From CAVPWP01 sp050789285 (GTDB lineage Bacteria; Pseudomonadota; Alphaproteobacteria; Rhodobacterales; Rhodobacteraceae), in contig NZ_JBOUVX010000002.1 in NCBI RefSeq assembly GCF_050789285.1, positions 1,116,001 to 1,180,000 on the forward strand: a stretch of DNA of 64,000 bases, written 5' to 3'. The translations under genes were made by a program, and so were the position numbers. Shown piece after piece: positions 1 to 9,113 of the stretch. A model generated the notes under the pieces. It was not told where the DNA came from and did not search any database. It saw only the letters and a program-made list of their open reading frames with translations. The number at the start of each line of letters is the position of its first letter. The first letter of the stretch is position 1.

Positions 1-1
1 C

Positions 2-1552
2 GACAGGCCGGTGGGCGACGGCCAGGACACCTACGGCACGACGATCCGCGAACGCGCGCTGACCTCGATCGACAGCCTGGTCACCTGGACGCCGAAGACC
101 GGGCGCAACCGTCTGCATTCGATGATCGAGGCGCGGCCCGACTGGGTGCTGTCGCGCCAGCGTGCCTGGGGCGTGCCGCTGACCTGCTTCGTCAGGAAGG
201 GCGCGAAACCCGACGATGCCGACTTCCTGCTGCGCGATCCCAAGGTCAACGCCCGCATCCTTGACGCCTTCGAAGCCGAAGGTGCCGATGCCTGGTACAA
301 GCCCGGCGCGAAGGAACGCTTCCTTGGCAACGACCACGACCCCAGTGCCTACGATCAGGTCTTCGACATCCTCGACGTCTGGTTCGACAGCGGCTCGACC
401 CACGCCTTCGTCCTGCGCGACCGCGACGACGGCACCACCGACGGGATCGCCGACCTTTACCTTGAAGGCACCGACCAGCACCGGGGATGGTTCCATTCCT
501 CGATGCTGCAGGCCTGCGGCACCATCGGCCGCGCGCCCTATCGGGGCGTGCTGACCCACGGCTTCACGCTCGACGAGAAGGGCATGAAGATGTCGAAGTC
601 GCTGGGCAATACCGTGGCCCCGCAGGCGGTGATCGACCAGTACGGCGCCGACATCCTGCGGCTTTGGGTGGCGCAGTCGGACTATACCGCCGACCTGCGC
701 ATCGGCCCCGAGATCCTGAAGGGCACCGCCGACAGCTATCGCCGCCTGCGCAACACGCTGCGCTTCATGCTGGGCAACCTCGCGGGCTTCTCCGAGGACG
801 AGCGCGTGGCGCCTGCCGACATGCCCGAGCTCGAACGCTGGGTCCTGCACCGTCTGGCCGAACTCGACCAGAAGGTTCGTGCGGGCTATGCCGCCTATGA
901 CTTTCCCAGCGTCTTCCGCGCGCTTTTCGACTTCTGCACGGTCGATCTGTCGGCGGTCTATTTCGACATCCGCAAGGACGCGCTCTATTGCGACGGTCCG
1001 ACCCCGCGCCGCAACGCCGCGCGCACGGTGCTTGACCTGCTCTTCCACCGGCTGACGACGTGGCTTGCGCCGATCCTCGTCTTCACCATGGAAGAGGTCT
1101 GGCTCGAGCGGTTCCCCGGCGACGACAGCTCGGTCCACCTCGTCGACATGCCGGCGACGCCGACCGACTGGCTGGACGCGCCGCTGGCCGCCAAGTGGAC
1201 CGCGATCCGCCGGGTGCGGCGCGCGGTGACGGCCGCGCTCGAGATTCAGCGCCAGGACAAGGTGATCGGCGCCAGCCTCGAGGCGGCGCCGGTGGTGCAT
1301 GTCGAGGATGCCGAAACGCTGGCCGCGCTGCGCAGTGTCGATTTCGCCGACATCTGCATCACCTCGGACATCACGCTGACCGCCGACCCCAGCCCGCAAG
1401 AGGCGTTCCGCCTGCCCGAGGTCGAGGGCGTCGGCGTGGTCTTCGAGAAAGCCACGGGCGAGAAGTGCCAGCGTTGCTGGAAGATCCTGCCTGACGTGGG
1501 CCAGCACGCCCACCCGGGTGTCTGCGCGCGCTGCGACGCCGCGCTTGGCTGA
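2..1552 (+). CDS. ileS: Isoleucyl-tRNA synthetase, C-terminal part (gene cut by window start)
   Basis: This charges tRNA-Ile with isoleucine in the cytoplasm (class I aminoacyl-tRNA synthetase). The reading frame is open from base 2, so the 5' part with the HIGH motif lies outside the window. The visible part carries the substrate-site stretch HRGWFHSS, then the class I KMSKS loop (GMKMSKSLGN), then the helical anticodon-binding domain. It ends in the zinc ribbon typical of bacterial IleRS, with two Cys pairs (CQRC and CARC). The gene ends in TGA and is followed by a terminator-like hairpin, so it is probably the last gene of its unit. Identity is firm; only its start is unknown here. Confidence 0.97.
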   Translation, partial: DRPVGDGQDTYGTTIRERALTSIDSLVTWTPKTGRNRLHSMIEARPDWVLSRQRAWGVPLTCFVRKGAKPDDADFLLRDPKVNARILDAFEAEGADAWYKPGAKERFLGNDHDPSAYDQVFDILDVWFDSGSTHAFVLRDRDDGTTDGIADLYLEGTDQHRGWFHSSMLQACGTIGRAPYRGVLTHGFTLDEKGMKMSKSLGNTVAPQAVIDQYGADILRLWVAQSDYTADLRIGPEILKGTADSYRRLRNTLRFMLGNLAGFSEDERVAPADMPELERWVLHRLAELDQKVRAGYAAYDFPSVFRALFDFCTVDLSAVYFDIRKDALYCDGPTPRRNAARTVLDLLFHRLTTWLAPILVFTMEEVWLERFPGDDSSVHLVDMPATPTDWLDAPLAAKWTAIRRVRRAVTAALEIQRQDKVIGASLEAAPVVHVEDAETLAALRSVDFADICITSDITLTADPSPQEAFRLPEVEGVGVVFEKATGEKCQRCWKILPDVGQHAHPGVCARCDAALG

Positions 1553-1594
1553 ACGCGCAGGGCCCGCGCAGGACCTGTGCATCAGCAAACAATG

Positions 1595-1634
1595 ACCGCG
1601 CCTTGGGTTTTGGGCGCGGTCCCCCTATCTTTTC
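1595..1634 (+). terminator. Hairpin terminator after ileS
   Basis: A perfect 8-bp stem, ACCGCGCC pairing with GGCGCGGT, encloses a 10-base loop. It is followed by a C run and then a T-rich TATCTTTTC. It sits 43 bases after the ileS stop. The T tract is interrupted, so efficiency is uncertain. The same bases could also form a promoter for the next gene. Confidence 0.55.
1603..1631 (+). promoter_or_regulatory. Possible sigma-70 promoter for the YghU-type gene
   Basis: TTGGGT and TATCTT are separated by exactly 17 bases, about 30 bases before the ATG. The -35 lies in the loop and the -10 in the T tract of the ileS terminator, so the two signals overlap. This is a pattern match only. Confidence 0.35.
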
Positions 1635-1661
1635 AGGCGAACGGATAAGACAGGTGCCGGC

Positions 1662-2537
1662 ATGAGCGACCCCAAACCCTACACGCCCCCGAAGGTCTGG
1701 ACCTGGGAGGTGCCCAACGGTGGCGAATTCGCCTCGATCAACCGGCCGATTTCCGGCGCCACGCATCAGAAGGCGCTTCCGGAGGGGCGGCATCCGTTCC
1801 AACTTTACTCGATGGGCACGCCCAACGGCGTCAAGGTCACGGTCCTGTTCGAGGAGCTTCTCGCCGCCGGCCACCCGGCCGAGTACGACGCCTGGCTCAT
1901 CCGCATTCACAAGGGCGACCAGTTCGGGTCGGGCTTCGTCGAGGTGAACCCCAACTCGAAGATCCCCGCCCTGCTCGACCGGTCGGGGCCCGAGCCCGTG
2001 CGGGTTTTCGAATCCGGCGCGATCCTTCTGCACCTGGCGGAAAAGTTCGGCGCCTTCCTGGGCCGGCCCGAAGACCGGCCCGCGCTTTTGTCCTGGCTGT
2101 TCTGGCAGATGGGAAGCGCGCCCTACCTTGGGGGCGGCTTCGGGCATTTCTACGCCTACGCGCCCGAGAAGTGGCAATACCCGATCGACCGCTTCGCGAT
2201 GGAGGTGAAGCGCCAGCTTGATGTTCTGAACCGCCACCTTGCCGATCGCGAGTGGATGGTGGGCGACGGCATGACCATCGCCGACATCGCGATCTGGCCC
2301 TGGTACGGCAACCTCGTCCTTGGCCGGCAGTACAACGCGGGCGAGTTCCTTGACGTGGCCTCGTACACCCATGTGGTCGACTGGGCCCGGCGCATCGATG
2401 CGCGCCCGGCTGTGCGGCGCGGCCGGATGGTCAACCGCACCTCGGGCGAGCCGCACGAGCGCCTGCTCGAGCGCCACGATGCTTCGGACTTCGAGACGCG
2501 GACCGAGGACAGGATCGGGTCGAAGGCGGCCGAGTGA
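1662..2537 (+). CDS. yghU: Glutathione S-transferase family protein, YghU type
   Basis: This 291-residue protein matches the YghU/Nu-class glutathione transferases, which use glutathione to reduce disulfides or organic peroxides in the cytoplasm. After a characteristic YghU N-terminal arm (residues about 1-40, with the ASINRPISG stretch) comes the thioredoxin fold with GTPNGVKVT and the cis-proline region NSKIPALLD. The helical C-terminal domain includes the N-capping stretch MTIADIAIWPW. Length is normal for the family. It appears to be a single-gene unit between the ileS terminator and the leftward pcs gene. The physiological substrate cannot be read from sequence. Confidence 0.9.
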   Translation: MSDPKPYTPPKVWTWEVPNGGEFASINRPISGATHQKALPEGRHPFQLYSMGTPNGVKVTVLFEELLAAGHPAEYDAWLIRIHKGDQFGSGFVEVNPNSKIPALLDRSGPEPVRVFESGAILLHLAEKFGAFLGRPEDRPALLSWLFWQMGSAPYLGGGFGHFYAYAPEKWQYPIDRFAMEVKRQLDVLNRHLADREWMVGDGMTIADIAIWPWYGNLVLGRQYNAGEFLDVASYTHVVDWARRIDARPAVRRGRMVNRTSGEPHERLLERHDASDFETRTEDRIGSKAAE

Positions 2538-2588
2538 CCGCATGGGCGTGCCGCCGGGCGTTCGGCACCGTGCCGCGCGCCCCGGCGC

Positions 2589-3284
2589 TCAGCCGTCCGG
2601 GCCGTACAGAAGCTGCTGTAGCGCCCCGGCCGTCACCAGATAGACGCTCGACACGACCAAGCCCCAGTGCGCCCAGCTCTGGGGGTGAAACTCCACCCAC
2701 GCCGCCCAGCCCGCGAAGAAGGTCCAGGCCAGCGCCGTGGGCAGCGTGATCCAGCGCCAGCGGTCGGTGCGAACCGGGTGAATGAACTTGACCCGGGTGA
2801 ACATCAGGACCGCAAGGATCACCACGATCGCCAGGCTGACCCAGAAGTTCGGCTTCAGCGCGAACAGCACCAGCACCACCATGTTCCAGCAGGCCGGGAA
2901 GCCCGAGAAGGAATAATCCTTGGTCTTCATCCGCGTGTCGGCGAAGTAGAGGCCGCTGGCATAGGTGATCACGATGATCGCGATCCAGCCCGTCCACCCC
3001 GGCAGAAGCCCCGACTTGAAAAGCGCGTAGGCGGGGATGAAGACGTAGGTCAGATAGTCGATGATCAGATCGAGAAGTACCCCGTCGATCTGCGGCGCTT
3101 GGTGCTTGACGTTGTAGCGTCGCGCGAGCGGCCCGTCGATTCCGTCGACGGCGAAGGCCACCACCAGCCACAGGAACATCAGGCTCCACTGCTGGTCCAC
3201 GGCGGCCAGCATGGCGAGCATGGCCAACACCGCGCCGGTGCCGGTCAGAAGGTGAACGCCGAGGGCCTTGGCAAAGGGGGTCAT
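2589..3284 (-). CDS. pcs: Phosphatidylcholine synthase
   Basis: This 231-residue membrane protein condenses CDP-diacylglycerol with choline to give phosphatidylcholine in one step at the inner membrane, the Pcs route found in many alphaproteobacteria. The CDP-alcohol phosphotransferase signature is visible at about residues 47-75: a DG-x2-AR start followed by a G-x3-D-x3-D end with spacing longer than in the general family, as is usual for Pcs. Several hydrophobic helices fill the rest. It lies 39 bases downstream of xerC on the same strand and may be co-transcribed with it. Choline uptake genes are not in this window. The start chosen is an ATG giving the expected length. Confidence 0.92.
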   Translation of the reverse strand: MTPFAKALGVHLLTGTGAVLAMLAMLAAVDQQWSLMFLWLVVAFAVDGIDGPLARRYNVKHQAPQIDGVLLDLIIDYLTYVFIPAYALFKSGLLPGWTGWIAIIVITYASGLYFADTRMKTKDYSFSGFPACWNMVVLVLFALKPNFWVSLAIVVILAVLMFTRVKFIHPVRTDRWRWITLPTALAWTFFAGWAAWVEFHPQSWAHWGLVVSSVYLVTAGALQQLLYGPDG

Positions 3285-3323
3285 CGCCGGTTCATGGCCG
3301 AATTCCCCGAAATGCGCAAACGA

Positions 3324-4250
3324 TTAGGGCGCTGCCTGCGCACGGGGATGGGCCTTTGCATAGATCTCCATCAGGCGGGCGGTGTCGACCGCGGTATAGG
3401 CCTGCGTCGTCGACAGCGACGCATGGCCCAGCAGTTCCTGGATCGCGCGCAGATCGCCGCCGGCGGTCAGCAGATGGGTGGCGAAGCTGTGGCGCATGGC
3501 GTGGGGCGTGGCGGTGGCGGGCAGGCCAAGCTGAAGGCGCGCGCGTTCCATCGCCTTCTGGATCAGGCGCGGGTTCAGCGGGCCGCCGCGCGCGCCGCGG
3601 AAAAGCGGGGCGTCGGGCGCAAGGTCATGCGGGCACTCGCTGACATAGGCGGCCACCGCCGCGCGCGCCGGTGCGATCACCGGCACCAGACGCTCTTTCC
3701 CGCCCTTGCCGCGCATGCGCAGCACCTCGGGCAGGGGGTGATCGCGCCCGGTCAGCGACAGGGCTTCGGAGATCCGCAGCCCGCAGCCGTAAAGCAGCGT
3801 CACCACGGCCACGTCGCGCGCCGCGATCCAGCCGGTGTCTTCCTGCGTGTCGAGACGGTCAAGCATGGCCACTGCCGCATCCTCGGCCAGCGGGCGGGGC
3901 AGGGACTTGCGGAACTTCGGCGACCGGGTGGCAAGGGCGGCGGTGGCGTCGAAGCCCTCGCGCTCGGCCAGCCAGCCGATGAAGCCCCGCACCGCCGACA
4001 GAGACCGGGCCAGCGACCGGGCCGAGACCCCGCGCCCCCGTTCGGCGGCCATCCATGCGCGCATGTCCGACAGCCCAAGGCGCGTGAGCGGGCCGATGCC
4101 CATCGGTCCGCCCTGATGCGCCTGCTGGAAGGCCACGAAGCCGGTGACGTCGGCGCGGTAGGCGGTAAGCGTGTTGGCGCTGGCGCCCTTCAACGCGGAC
4201 AACTGACCCAGCCAGCGGTCGATGGCCTCGGTTGCGGCAGGGGCGATCAT
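3324..4250 (-). CDS. xerC: Tyrosine recombinase XerC
   Basis: XerC works with XerD at the dif site to resolve chromosome dimers before division. The 308-residue protein has an N-terminal SAM-like DNA-binding domain (about 1-105) and a catalytic domain with all expected residues: Arg159, Lys182, His250, Arg253, His276 and the nucleophile Tyr285. The order DUF484 then xerC is the usual alphaproteobacterial arrangement. This, and the absence of any attachment site or phage gene nearby, argues that it is the housekeeping recombinase and not an integrase. It ends in TAA, 39 bases before pcs. Confidence 0.95.
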   Translation of the reverse strand: MIAPAATEAIDRWLGQLSALKGASANTLTAYRADVTGFVAFQQAHQGGPMGIGPLTRLGLSDMRAWMAAERGRGVSARSLARSLSAVRGFIGWLAEREGFDATAALATRSPKFRKSLPRPLAEDAAVAMLDRLDTQEDTGWIAARDVAVVTLLYGCGLRISEALSLTGRDHPLPEVLRMRGKGGKERLVPVIAPARAAVAAYVSECPHDLAPDAPLFRGARGGPLNPRLIQKAMERARLQLGLPATATPHAMRHSFATHLLTAGGDLRAIQELLGHASLSTTQAYTAVDTARLMEIYAKAHPRAQAAP

Positions 4251-4279
4251 GGGGCGATCACGGCGTGGTCACGGCGGGT

Positions 4280-5002
4280 TCATCCCAGCCAGCGGCGCAT
4301 CGCCCGTTCGAAGGCGCCGCCCAGGAATTCAAGCAGGTCGGTGCCCTGGCTTGGCGCGAACTGCTGCACGTCGGTGGCGCCAAGTGCCAGCAGCCCCGGC
4401 AGCCGCCCGCCCCCGAGGTCGAGAAGGATTGCCGCCTCGGACCCGATGCGGCCGGAGTCGCGGCCGTAAAGCCCGGCCGCCTCGCCGCCGATCTCGCGCA
4501 GGACGACGCGGCGGGGCGTGCCGCCCTTTCCCTGCGTCAGATAATCCTCGACAAAGCCCGGCTCGGCCACCTGAAGGACGCCGCCCAGCTTGCGCATCAG
4601 CGGGCCGAAGTCGTCGCGATGGGATTCGAGGACCAGCCGGATGCGCTCGACCCGCAGGATGTCGGCCACGTCGCGCCCCAGCACGCGCAGGAAGGCATCG
4701 AATTCGGTGGGTTCAAGCAGCCGCAGCACCGCGCGGTGCACCTGCGCCGTGCCGACGAGGTTCTCGTAAGCCGCCGCGATCACGCTGCGATGCGTGTCCT
4801 CGAGCCGGCCCAGACGCGCCTCGAGCCGCTGGATCGCGATGCCGCGGATATCGACCACGTTCGCGCCCAGCGTGCGGTCGTCGGCGTCGATCAGGGCGCG
4901 CATGAGATCGCGATCCTCAAGGATCGACTGCGGGCGCGCAAGAATGCGCGCGCGAAGCACCTCGTCGATCACGGGCTCGGAAGGGTCGGTCTTGCCGGTC
5001 AT
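4280..5002 (-). CDS. DUF484 family protein, GAF-like
   Basis: This 240-residue cytoplasmic protein belongs to the DUF484 family, a GAF-like fold of unknown function that is commonly encoded just upstream of xerC. An N-terminal helical part (residues 1-60, including a DPSEPVIDEVLRARI stretch) is followed by the GAF-like region. It shows no signal peptide or membrane segment. Only 29 bases separate it from xerC, so both are probably read from one message. The conserved neighbourhood suggests a link to chromosome dimer resolution or division, but this is inference from context. Confidence 0.85.
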   Translation of the reverse strand: MTGKTDPSEPVIDEVLRARILARPQSILEDRDLMRALIDADDRTLGANVVDIRGIAIQRLEARLGRLEDTHRSVIAAAYENLVGTAQVHRAVLRLLEPTEFDAFLRVLGRDVADILRVERIRLVLESHRDDFGPLMRKLGGVLQVAEPGFVEDYLTQGKGGTPRRVVLREIGGEAAGLYGRDSGRIGSEAAILLDLGGGRLPGLLALGATDVQQFAPSQGTDLLEFLGGAFERAMRRWLG

Positions 5003-5076
5003 CGCGGTGTCGTCGGGCAGGTCGTGCTCATCGCGTCAGGTTCTAGCCATGTGCGCCCGCCGCGCTCAACCCCCGG

Positions 5077-5103
5077 GGCGCGCGCCATGGAAATGCGCGC
5101 GCC
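5077..5103 (-). terminator. GC hairpin between tal and the DUF484-xerC unit
   Basis: A perfect 9-bp inverted repeat (GGCGCGCGC with GCGCGCGCC) encloses a 9-base loop. It sits about 70 bases downstream of the tal stop on the minus strand. It has no T tract, so it may be an attenuator or an mRNA 3'-end stabiliser, not a strict intrinsic terminator. Confidence 0.35.
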
Positions 5104-5171
5104 GGGCGTGGCGGGTGGGTCACGGTCTCGGGGCCGGGCCGTCGGGCAAGGCGATAGCGGTCAGGGCCCGG

Positions 5172-5825
5172 TCAGAGGATCTTCTGGCCGGTCTTGGCCC
5201 AGTCCTTCAGGAAGCCCTCCAGCCCCTTGTCGGTCAGCACATGCTGGGCCATCTTGCGGATCACGTCGGGCGGCGCGGTAGCGACGTCCGCTCCGATCTT
5301 GGCGGCCTCCGTCATGTGGTTGACCGACCGGATCGAGGCCGCCAGTATCTGCGTCTCGAACCCGTAGTTGTCATAGATCTGGCGGATGTCCGCGATCAGG
5401 TCCATCCCATCGAGATTGATGTCGTCGAGCCGCCCGATGAACGGAGAAATGAAGGTCGCCCCCGCCTTGGCCGCCAGCAGCGCCTGGTTGGCCGAAAAGC
5501 ACAGCGTCACGTTCACCATGCGCCCTTCGCCCGACAGCACCCGGCAGGCCTTGAGGCCGTCCCAGGTCAGCGGAACCTTGATGGTGATGTTGTCGGCGAT
5601 CTTCGCCAGTTCGCGGCCCTCGGCGATCATGCCTTCGGCATCCAGCGCCACGGTCTCGGCCGAGACGGGGCCGTCGATCATGTCGCAGATTTCCTTGGTG
5701 ACCTCGCGGATATCGCGTCCCGACTTCATGATGATCGAGGGATTGGTGGTCACGCCGTCCACCATGCCCAGGTCGTTGAGCTCGGCGATTGCGGCGGTGT
5801 CGGCGGTGTCGACGAAGAATTTCAT
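5172..5825 (-). CDS. tal: Transaldolase-like / fructose-6-phosphate aldolase family protein
   Basis: This 217-residue protein belongs to the small transaldolase (TalC/MipB/FSA) subfamily, which moves a dihydroxyacetone unit between sugar phosphates in the non-oxidative pentose phosphate pathway, or cleaves fructose 6-phosphate. It starts FFVDTAD and has the TTNPS motif near residue 27. The Schiff-base lysine is Lys83 in TIKVPLTWDG. A C-terminal arm contains APPDVIRKM. The start is the ATG at 5825; although the frame stays open far upstream, similarity begins exactly here. It is divergent from priA with 87 bases between starts. Sequence alone does not separate transaldolase from F6P aldolase activity. 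Confidence 0.92.
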   Translation of the reverse strand: MKFFVDTADTAAIAELNDLGMVDGVTTNPSIIMKSGRDIREVTKEICDMIDGPVSAETVALDAEGMIAEGRELAKIADNITIKVPLTWDGLKACRVLSGEGRMVNVTLCFSANQALLAAKAGATFISPFIGRLDDINLDGMDLIADIRQIYDNYGFETQILAASIRSVNHMTEAAKIGADVATAPPDVIRKMAQHVLTDKGLEGFLKDWAKTGQKIL

Positions 5826-5912
5826 GGGGCCCTTCCTGCACGCTTCGGCTTCGATCCGAGGGCCTTCTAACGCAAGCCCGCCCACATCGGAAGCCCGAAG
5901 CGGGCGCGCGGC

Positions 5913-8108
5913 GTGAGCGATCGGGATTTCTTCGACGAGGGCGAGCTTGTCGGCGTGCTGACGACCCAGCCGCTTGACCGTCCGCTCGACTATCGCGCGC
6001 CCGAGGGCGGCTGCGCCACCGGGGCCTTCGTCGAGGTGCCGCTGGGTCCGCGCCGGGTGCTGGGCGTGGTCTGGGGGCCGGGCGAGGGAAAGTTCGACCC
6101 GGCGAAGATCCGTCCGGTCACCCGCGTGCTCGACGCCGCGCCGATGCTGCCCGAGATGCGCGACTTCCTGACGCGTGCCGCCGATTACACGCTGACGCCC
6201 TTGCCCGCGATGCTGCGGCTTGCCACCCGGTCGCCCGGCCTTGGCGACCCGCCCTCGATGCGGACGGTCCTGCGACGGGGCGGGGCCGACCCCGACCGGA
6301 TGACCGAGGCGCGGGCAAGGGTCCTGGACGAGCTTGACGCCTTCGGCGGTCAGGCCGTTACCCTGTCCGAGCTCGCCCAGGCCGCTGGGGTGACGCCGTC
6401 GGTCGTCAAGGGACTGGTCAAGCTGGGCGCCATCGCCGAAGAGGCGAGTCCGCGCGATCTGCCCTATCCGCGGCTCGATCCCGGCGTCAGCCCGTATGAG
6501 CTGAGCGACGAGCAGAGGACGGCGGCCGACGCCATCATCGCCGGCGTGACCGGAGAGGTCTATGGTGCGACGCTTCTGAAGGGCGTCACCGGGTCGGGCA
6601 AGACCGAGGTCTATCTGGAAGCCATCGTCGCCTGCCTGCGCAAAGGCCGGCAGGCGCTGGTCCTCTTGCCCGAGATCGCGCTGACGGGCGAGTTTCTGGC
6701 GCGGGTCGAGGCGCGGTTCGGCGCGCGCCCGGCCGAGTGGCATTCGGGCGTCACCATGACCGAGCGCCGTCGCGCCTGGCGGATGGTGGGCGAGGGCGGG
6801 GCCGAACTTGTGGTCGGCGCGCGGTCGGCCCTGTTCCTGCCCTTCCGCGACCTTGGCCTGATCGTCGTCGACGAGGAACACGACACTTCCTACAAGCAGG
6901 AGGACGGCGTGCTCTACAATGCCCGCGACATGGCGGTGCTGCGCGCGTCGATCTCGTCGGCGCAGGTGGTGCTGGCCTCGGCCACGCCCTCGCTCGAGAC
7001 CTGGGTGAACGCCGAAGCGGGCAAATACGCGCGCGTCACCCTGACCGGTCGGTTCGGGACGGCGGAACTGCCCCAGATGCGGGCGATCGACATGCGGGCG
7101 GAAAAGCTGCCATCGAACCGCTGGCTGTCCGACACGCTTGTCGCCGAAGCGCGCCGGCGGCTTGAGGCGGGCGAACAGGCGCTCTTCTTCCTCAATCGCC
7201 GGGGCTATGCGCCGGTGACGGTTTGCCGGGCCTGCGGCCATCAGATCGGTTGCGACCATTGCGACGCGCGCATGGTCGAGCACCGGTTCCTCAAGCGCCT
7301 CGTCTGCCACCAGTGCGGCGAGACGAAGCCCATTCCGAACGCCTGCCCCGCCTGCGGGGTCGAGGGCCGTCTGGCCCCGGTCGGCCCGGGGGTCGAACGC
7401 CTTCAGGAAGAGGCGGCCACCCTGTTCCCCGAGGCGCGGATCGCCGTGCTTTCGTCGGATCTTTTCGGATCGGCGCGCGCGCTCAAGGCGCAGATCGAAG
7501 CGATCGCGGGGGGCGAGGCCGATCTCATCATCGGCACCCAGCTTGTCGCCAAGGGCCATAACTTCCCGCTGCTCACGCTGGTCGGCGTAGTCGACGCCGA
7601 TCTGGGGCTTCAGGGGTCGGATCTGCGTGCCGCCGAACGCACTTTCCAGCTGATCCGCCAGGTCTCGGGCCGGGCGGGGCGCACCGGCCTGCCGGGGCTG
7701 GCTCTGATCCAGACTCACCAGCCCGAGCATCCGGTGATCCGCGCCATCCTCGGCGGCGACGAGGAAGCGTTCTGGCGCGCCCAGGCCGAGGAACGGCGGG
7801 CAGCGGGCGTGCCGCCTTTCGGCCGGATGGCGGGGATCATCCTGTCCTCGCCCAACGTGCAGGAGGTCTTCGACATCGGAAACCGTCTGGCGCGGAACGC
7901 CGAGCCGCTTCAGCGCATCGGCGCCCAGGTCTTCGGCCCTGCACCGGCGCCCATCGCCCGGGTCCGGGGCCGCCACCGGGTGCGCCTTCTGGTCAAGGCC
8001 GACAAGGGCGTGGCGCTTCAGCCGGCCCTCGCCCGCTGGGTCGCGCAGGTCAGGCTGCCCGCGACCGTTAGGCTGGCGATCGACATCGACCCGCAGAGCT
8101 TCCTGTGA
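5913..8108 (+). CDS. priA: Primosomal protein N', replication restart helicase PriA
   Basis: PriA recognises abandoned forks and D-loops and reloads the replisome. The 731-residue protein has an N-terminal DNA-binding domain with a short winged-helix part, a superfamily 2 helicase core with Walker A GVTGSGKT and Walker B VVDEEHD, and the inserted zinc-binding region with paired Cys motifs (CRACG, CDHCD, CHQCG, CPACG). The helicase motif QVSGRAGR follows at about residue 580. The start is a GTG, the first start codon that keeps the family N-terminus. It is divergent from tal. Length and motifs are complete. Confidence 0.96.
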   Translation: MSDRDFFDEGELVGVLTTQPLDRPLDYRAPEGGCATGAFVEVPLGPRRVLGVVWGPGEGKFDPAKIRPVTRVLDAAPMLPEMRDFLTRAADYTLTPLPAMLRLATRSPGLGDPPSMRTVLRRGGADPDRMTEARARVLDELDAFGGQAVTLSELAQAAGVTPSVVKGLVKLGAIAEEASPRDLPYPRLDPGVSPYELSDEQRTAADAIIAGVTGEVYGATLLKGVTGSGKTEVYLEAIVACLRKGRQALVLLPEIALTGEFLARVEARFGARPAEWHSGVTMTERRRAWRMVGEGGAELVVGARSALFLPFRDLGLIVVDEEHDTSYKQEDGVLYNARDMAVLRASISSAQVVLASATPSLETWVNAEAGKYARVTLTGRFGTAELPQMRAIDMRAEKLPSNRWLSDTLVAEARRRLEAGEQALFFLNRRGYAPVTVCRACGHQIGCDHCDARMVEHRFLKRLVCHQCGETKPIPNACPACGVEGRLAPVGPGVERLQEEAATLFPEARIAVLSSDLFGSARALKAQIEAIAGGEADLIIGTQLVAKGHNFPLLTLVGVVDADLGLQGSDLRAAERTFQLIRQVSGRAGRTGLPGLALIQTHQPEHPVIRAILGGDEEAFWRAQAEERRAAGVPPFGRMAGIILSSPNVQEVFDIGNRLARNAEPLQRIGAQVFGPAPAPIARVRGRHRVRLLVKADKGVALQPALARWVAQVRLPATVRLAIDIDPQSFL

Positions 8109-8405
8109 ACCGGCCGAGGGTCGCCGCGACCCCGTCGCGAAGGGCATTTGGCGCGGTTCCATCGCCGGACCCAAGGGCCTTCAACGATTGCCCGGGGCCC
8201 GGGAGGCGAGCCTACGGGTCGGGGATGAACCGGTGCGCGGCATAGGGTGTCATCAATGCCGGGCCCGCGGGGCTGGGGACAAACCGGACAACGCTTGCGG
8301 CGCACCCGTCCAGCCCCAAGGTGACGTCGTCGTGAGAACGATTGCCGCGGCGGGGCGGAGTTCCTAGATTTCACGCAACCCGCCCTCGCCAAAGGAGCGC
8401 CCGCG
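8109..8405. other. 297-base gap between priA and msrA
   Basis: I see no convincing coding region here. The 5' part is GC-rich with a local palindrome-like CCCGGGGCCCGGG near 8190. The 3' part carries the msrA promoter candidate and ribosome binding site. Confidence 0.4.
8342..8370 (+). promoter_or_regulatory. Probable sigma-70 promoter of msrA
   Basis: TTGCCG and TAGATT are separated by 17 bases. The predicted transcription start would be about 30 bases before the msrA ATG, and a good ribosome binding site (AAAGGAG at 8391-8397) follows. Confidence 0.5.
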
Positions 8406-9065
<660 letters not shown>

Positions 9066-9113
9066 GGACCTTGCGGCTTGTCAGGCGCCCAATGATCGCG
9101 TAGCGGGGCCGGC

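Noticed and set aside
3324..4250. xerC as a phage or island integrase
   Set aside because: It sits in the normal DUF484-xerC context, with no attachment repeats, phage genes or change in base composition nearby.
2667..4469. A 600-codon rightward frame over pcs and xerC
   Set aside because: It is antisense to both recognised genes and has no family motif.
5172..8174. A 1000-codon leftward open frame across tal and priA
   Set aside because: Only the last 217 codons match a family (tal). The rest is antisense to priA and is open because of high GC.
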